This document shows, piece by piece, positions 60,263-64,000 of a stretch of DNA of 64,000 nucleotides. The translations under genes and the position numbers were made by a program. Each line of letters opens with the position of its first letter. The first letter of the stretch is position 1. Below the pieces are notes generated by a model that was not told where the DNA came from, did no database searches, and saw only the letters and a list, made by a program, of their open reading frames with translations. The DNA comes from an archaeon (GTDB taxonomy: Archaea > Thermoproteota > Nitrososphaeria > Nitrososphaerales > UBA183). Location: contig JAJYKR010000001.1 in NCBI GenBank assembly GCA_021788415.1, positions 310,001 to 374,000 of the forward strand, read 5' to 3'.

Positions 60263-61270
60263 CTACGCCGTCCTCGCGACGGCGTTGCGCTTCTTCTGAG
60301 CCTTCTGCGGCCTCCTCCGGGGCTTCTGGCCTTTCGCGGCCGCGGCGTTCCCCTCCGACCGTCTGGCCTTCCTGGCGATCAGCTCATCCAGCGAGTCGTA
60401 GAGCTCGAGCCTCTCCTCCATGATGCTCGCCTTCGCGTCCTTCACCCCGCGTATGCGCTTCACCTCAGCCTCGGCTGCCTCCGCCGCCGAGAGGTTGGGG
60501 AGGCTTATCGCATAGGCGCTGTACCTGGCCCAAACGCCTGCGTAGAAAAGGCGGTCTTCCAGGGCCCTCAGGATCTCCGAGTCCACCGCCGACCTGTCCG
60601 CGCCCGGCTCGTAATTGACCACCAGGTTCGCCTCCAGGGCCCCGTGGACTGCCCTGACTTCGTGCAGCGCGATGGTGAACACCGCCCTTCCGGACACCAT
60701 CCTGTCCAGCCTCCTCTTGACCGTCTTCGCCGACAACCCTGTCTTCTTCCCAATCTCCCCGTACGACTGCGACGCGTCAGGCCTCAGGGCGGCGAGTATC
60801 TCCCAGTCGGCCCTCTTGAGTTGGAGGTCGCATGCAGGGAAGACCACCTCCGTGAAGACGCTGGATGTCGCACCCGTCATCTCCTTTATCAGCTCCAGCT
60901 TCCTCTCCAAGGACGCCCCTCCTTCGTGCATGAAGACCACGCCTATCATCCCGTCGAGGTGGGTGGCGACGACCAACATCCCCTCGACCAGGGCCAGGCT
61001 CCTAGCGAGCTTGGGCCTCGAAGCCCCGGGGGGGACGTAGAACCCGAACGCCGCCGCCTGCATCCCGAGGACCGCCGGGTTCGGCTGAGCGACGATCCCG
61101 TTCAGGACCCCTGTCTCGAATAGCCTGCGCATCCTGTTGCGGACAGTCTCGTCGGTCACCCCGAGCTTCTTCGAAAGGAGCTTGATGTTGGGACGGACCT
61201 CGGCCCTGAAGGGGGCAGTCATATGGCCCTGGAGGAACCAGCGCAGGATGCCGATGTCCACTCTGTCCAA
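60263..61270 (-). CDS. Lrp/AsnC-like regulator with two HTH domains
   Basis: A 335-residue protein. HTH 1 (~30-60) is LLSKKLGVTDETVRNRMRRL and HTH 2 (~170-195) is YGEIGKKTGLSAKTVKRRLD. Each is followed by a RAM-like alpha/beta segment (GMLVVATHLDGMIGVVFMHE and the AVHGALEANLVVNYEPG part). The C-terminus is a Lys/Arg-rich tail. Such tandem AsnC-type regulators occur in Thaumarchaeota. It is divergent from the secreted repeat protein. Confidence 0.78.
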   Translation of the reverse strand: MDRVDIGILRWFLQGHMTAPFRAEVRPNIKLLSKKLGVTDETVRNRMRRLFETGVLNGIVAQPNPAVLGMQAAAFGFYVPPGASRPKLARSLALVEGMLVVATHLDGMIGVVFMHEGGASLERKLELIKEMTGATSSVFTEVVFPACDLQLKRADWEILAALRPDASQSYGEIGKKTGLSAKTVKRRLDRMVSGRAVFTIALHEVRAVHGALEANLVVNYEPGADRSAVDSEILRALEDRLFYAGVWARYSAYAISLPNLSAAEAAEAEVKRIRGVKDAKASIMEERLELYDSLDELIARKARRSEGNAAAAKGQKPRRRPQKAQKKRNAVARTA

Positions 61271-61482
61271 TCTGCAAACCAGGATTTTGCTAAATTCCCT
61301 ATCTAAGCCTTTGTTTGTCGGTTCTTGATGGAAGGCCTTGGTGCTGGGTTATCTTGACTCGCCGGCCATCCCACGCGATTGCGGCCAGACCCCCCCGTGG
61401 GCAGCGGGTGCCATGGGCCCGCTCAGTCCCCCCCTCCTATGCATGTCGCCCTTTCTGATTCTGCGTCGGACGGCGCCCGAAG

Positions 61483-64000
61483 ATGACGAGGGTGAACATC
61501 CGGCGTCCCGCCCGCGCCCAGGCGTTCGTCCTCGCGGCGCTCTTCATCGTCAGCACGATCTCCCCGCTCGTCTCCTCGGTCCCCGGCTCCGCTCGCGTGG
61601 CCCAGGCCAGCTCCGCCCCCGCCCCCGGGACAGGTTCAGTCCAGTCGAAGCTATCCCCCCTCGCCCAGGGCGCCACCAGCACCTCGGTCTCCTGCTCTCC
61701 GGGGACCACCCCTGTCCCGTCGGGCTCGACCGGCTCGGCCACGAACTGTCAGGCCGTCGTCTCCGGCAGCTCCCCCACAGGGACGGTGACATTCACCTCC
61801 TCGAGCTCCACGGGGACCTTCTCGTTCGGGGTCAGCTTCGGCTCGTCCCTGGCGTGCACCCTGTCCAGCGGGTCCTGTTCCGTGTCGTATTCTGACTCCG
61901 TCGCCGGGACCCCGACGATCACCGCCACCTACGGCGGCGACAGCAACAACCTGGCGAGCGCCGGGAACTTCGTCCTGACGGTGTCGGGGACCGTGACCCT
62001 GACCCTGAGCCCCTCCTCCGGGCTGGCCGGCGCCACCGTGACAGTCAGCGGCTCCGGGTTCGCAGCGGGCGCCCCGATTTCGGTCGACTTCGCCGGGAGC
62101 TCGGTCAGCACCAGCGGCAGCTGCATCACGAGCAGCACCAGCGGGAGCCTTGGAGTACTTCCTGCTTCCAACGGATGCTCCTTCGCGGTCCCGAGCACCG
62201 CCCAGACCCTCCCCGTCGTCACAGCCTTCGACGACGTCGGCGACGCCGTTTCTTCCACGTTCACGATGTCGACGACCAAGGTCACAGTTTCTCTGACTCT
62301 CACGGCCGACGCGCAGTCAGCCCCGGTCGGCGCCTCGAACTTCTTCACGGTCACCTACACCTACTCGGGGCTCTCCACCACAGCGGACTACGTCGGGAGC
62401 CCCCTGAGCTTCCAGGCGGACGCGAACACCAACGTCCAGATATCCGGGACCACCTCCGCGTCGACCTCCGGGGACCAGTGGTGCCTCTCCTTCTCTGCCA
62501 GCGCCTGCCAGGTCACCACATTCAGCGCAGGGGCGTCCGGCGCCACCCAGACGTACTACTACTATGAGCTCCTCACGGAGCCGGTCGCCTACTCCCTTCT
62601 GGGAGGCGGCTCCTACACCCCTCCGTCGCCCCCACAGTCCCCATCAGTGTCGTACACCACCGCCCCGAGCACCGCGGGCTCCTCCGACGCGCCTCTCACG
62701 ATAGGCTCCCCTGGCATCGGGGGCCAGGTCCTCCCCAACACCCCAGCCTTCGATTTCCACATACTGAAGGGGACGACTGCGACCGTGAACGAGTACCTCG
62801 GCGGCGCAGGGACCGGGGAGCAGTGGGTCCTGTCGTCGGCGGCGGCAGCCCTCGCCGTAGTCGGCCAGGTCCCCGTCGGCCAGTGGACGGTCACGTCGGC
62901 CGACCAGATCGACAACCCCATGAACTTCCAGCACCAGTACCAGATCACGTTCGCCTCGAGCCCGTCCGCCGGCGGGTCCACGGCACCCTCGGGGACCAGC
63001 GTCTGGGAGGACGCCGGCACCCCTGGGATCGCGATATCGGCGACCGCCAACTCCGGCTACGCCTTCACAGGCTGGAGCGCTTCGACAGGCTCGATCACCT
63101 TCGCCGGCCAATCGTCCGCCTCCACCACCGCCACCATCGACGGGACAGGGACCATAACCGCATCCTTCGCCTCTTCGGCCCCTTCACAGACCCAGGTCTC
63201 CATCGCGCTGACCCCAGACTCTGCAGGGAGCACCGCCCTCAGCCCCACCAACTTCTTCACTATCACATACACATCGGGCGGGGCCACGGCAACGGCCGAC
63301 TACGTCGGCTCCCCGCTGCTCCTCACGGTCGACCAGTCGACCACCGTCACGATATCCGCGGCCACATCGGCGTCCACCCCCGGCGAGATGTGGTGCCTCA
63401 CGGGCCCCGCCGCCCTGGGCAACCTCTGCGGGGACGGAGCCGTCATCAGCGTCGGGGCGAGCCCGGTGTCTGCCAGCTTCTACTACTACGACCTCATCGC
63501 AGAGTCTTCGGTCTACCAGGTCGTCGACGGTGGTTCCCCCTCCGCTCCGTCCATGACATATTCCACCGCCCCCTCGGTCTTCACCTACGGGACGTCCCCG
63601 CCCTCGGGCGACTCCCCCTTGTCCGCGACGGTCCCCCTGTCGCTCTACAACCCTTCCGCCGCGCCCTCCGTGATCTACGCTCTGAGAGGCACCGCTGTGT
63701 CCATCCCTGACGCCCTCGCCGGAGGGACAGGGGAGGAGTGGGCCGTCGTCTCCTCGACCGCCACCGTCTCCGGCGGCTCCGCGGTCTGGGTCGCGGGCGG
63801 AGCGAGCCCGGTCGACGCCCCCGTCGAATACTACCACCAGTACCAGGTCACCTTCGCCGTCAGCCCCGGCGCAGGGGGGGCGACGACGCCGTCCGGGACC
63901 GCGGTGTGGGAGAACGCATCGTCCCTCGCGATATCGGCGACCGCCAACTCCGGCTACGCCTTCACAGGCTGGAGCGCTTCGACAGGCTCGATCACCTTCG
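61483..64000 (+). CDS. Giant secreted Ig-like/repeat surface protein (3' end beyond window)
   Basis: From ATG 61483 the frame stays open to the window edge (839 codons). A positively charged start and hydrophobic helix (ARAQAFVLAALFIVSTISPL) form a signal peptide. Residues ~85-165 are a bacterial-Ig-like (Big_3-type) domain: PTGTVTFTSSSSTGTF, GSCSVSYSDSVAGTPTITAT, YGGDSNNLASAG. After residue ~265 come modules of about 300 residues, including TADYVGSPL, QWCLSF/MWCLTG, HQYQ(I/V)TF and a TANSGYAFTGWSAS InlB-B-like repeat. Rich in Ser/Thr/Gly/Ala. Probably a cell-surface adhesin or S-layer-associated protein. Confidence 0.85.
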   Translation, partial: MTRVNIRRPARAQAFVLAALFIVSTISPLVSSVPGSARVAQASSAPAPGTGSVQSKLSPLAQGATSTSVSCSPGTTPVPSGSTGSATNCQAVVSGSSPTGTVTFTSSSSTGTFSFGVSFGSSLACTLSSGSCSVSYSDSVAGTPTITATYGGDSNNLASAGNFVLTVSGTVTLTLSPSSGLAGATVTVSGSGFAAGAPISVDFAGSSVSTSGSCITSSTSGSLGVLPASNGCSFAVPSTAQTLPVVTAFDDVGDAVSSTFTMSTTKVTVSLTLTADAQSAPVGASNFFTVTYTYSGLSTTADYVGSPLSFQADANTNVQISGTTSASTSGDQWCLSFSASACQVTTFSAGASGATQTYYYYELLTEPVAYSLLGGGSYTPPSPPQSPSVSYTTAPSTAGSSDAPLTIGSPGIGGQVLPNTPAFDFHILKGTTATVNEYLGGAGTGEQWVLSSAAAALAVVGQVPVGQWTVTSADQIDNPMNFQHQYQITFASSPSAGGSTAPSGTSVWEDAGTPGIAISATANSGYAFTGWSASTGSITFAGQSSASTTATIDGTGTITASFASSAPSQTQVSIALTPDSAGSTALSPTNFFTITYTSGGATATADYVGSPLLLTVDQSTTVTISAATSASTPGEMWCLTGPAALGNLCGDGAVISVGASPVSASFYYYDLIAESSVYQVVDGGSPSAPSMTYSTAPSVFTYGTSPPSGDSPLSATVPLSLYNPSAAPSVIYALRGTAVSIPDALAGGTGEEWAVVSSTATVSGGSAVWVAGGASPVDAPVEYYHQYQVTFAVSPGAGGATTPSGTAVWENASSLAISATANSGYAFTGWSASTGSITF
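63031..63103 (+). repeat. Direct repeat copy 1 (73 bp) in the surface protein gene
   Basis: It starts GCGATATCGGCGACCGCCAA and ends CGATCACCTTCG. It is identical to 63928-64000 over all 73 bases and encodes AISATANSGYAFTGWSASTG plus SITF. Spacing to copy 2 is 897 bp (299 codons). Confidence 0.95.
63928..64000 (+). repeat. Direct repeat copy 2 (73 bp, continues past window)
   Basis: It matches 63031-63103 exactly up to the window end, so the identity may extend further. Recent recombination or duplication between modules is likely. Confidence 0.95.

Overview
This window is GC-rich archaeal DNA. It is most consistent with the Thaumarchaeota/Nitrososphaeria branch or a close relative. The evidence for this is: an RNA polymerase cluster in which both RpoB and RpoA are single unsplit genes (an unsplit RpoA is a known thaumarchaeal-type trait); archaeal-only factors (TBP, RpoH, L30e, archaeal NusA, aEF1A with a GHVDNGKST P-loop, a Tfx-family regulator); TATA boxes placed about 25-35 bases before many starts, which implies leaderless or near-leaderless mRNAs; and frequent GTG/TTG starts. 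No ammonia oxidation, CRISPR, rRNA or insertion sequence is visible here.

Layout. 1-6.3 kb: the 3' end of an unknown gene, a Tfx regulator, tRNA-Leu(UAG), a VTT-domain membrane protein, a stand-alone Lrp/AsnC ligand-binding (RAM) protein, and kdpABC for high-affinity K+ uptake. 6.3-14 kb: a YyaL-type thioredoxin-fold protein, a DHA2-type drug exporter, aconitase and branched-chain aminotransferase. 14-23.5 kb: the information-processing block rpoH-rpoB-rpoA-rpl30e-nusA followed by rps12-rps7. 23.5-28.7 kb (minus): an IMP dehydrogenase / GMP synthase / adenosine-deaminase-like / alpha-beta fold / GNAT run concerned with purines. 28.8-31.9 kb: a hydrolase, an alpha/alpha-toroid protein and a YcaQ-like winged-helix protein. 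31.9-35.5 kb: small membrane proteins, a CcdC-like protein with a damaged start, and a P1B metal ATPase. 35.5-40.3 kb: M20 peptidase, GNAT, amidohydrolase, deazaflavin-type reductase and aEF1A. 40.3-44.7 kb: an ABC-2 exporter, PaaI thioesterase, hemerythrin and several very small proteins. 44.7-52.8 kb: a cell-surface polysaccharide island (flippase, alkaline-phosphatase-fold enzyme, two glycosyltransferases, UDP-GlcNAc 2-epimerase, inositol-phosphatase family protein, P-loop kinase) next to a type IV prepilin peptidase. 52.8-59.3 kb: DNA ligase, RimI acetyltransferase, site-2-protease-like protein, LarA-like protein, PyrE, GNAT and TBP. 59.3-60.25 kb: a visibly AT-richer foreign-looking insert holding a one-TM protein and a broken ribbon-helix-helix gene. 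60.3-64 kb: a two-HTH Lrp-like regulator and, divergently, a giant secreted repeat protein that runs off the window end.

The most notable observations concern decoding and degenerate enzymes. rpoH has no ATG/GTG/TTG and appears to start at ATA with an ideal Shine-Dalgarno spacing. Two consecutive junctions in the surface-polysaccharide operon have CTGA stop/start overlaps that imply CTG starts. Two genes carry an in-frame TAG in an otherwise intact reading frame. Three proteins keep a catalytic fold but have lost signature active-site residues: an alpha/beta hydrolase without its Ser, a site-2 protease with HELGQ, and an adenosine deaminase-like protein with two Asp-to-Gly changes. No clearly new multi-gene defence or mobile system was found.
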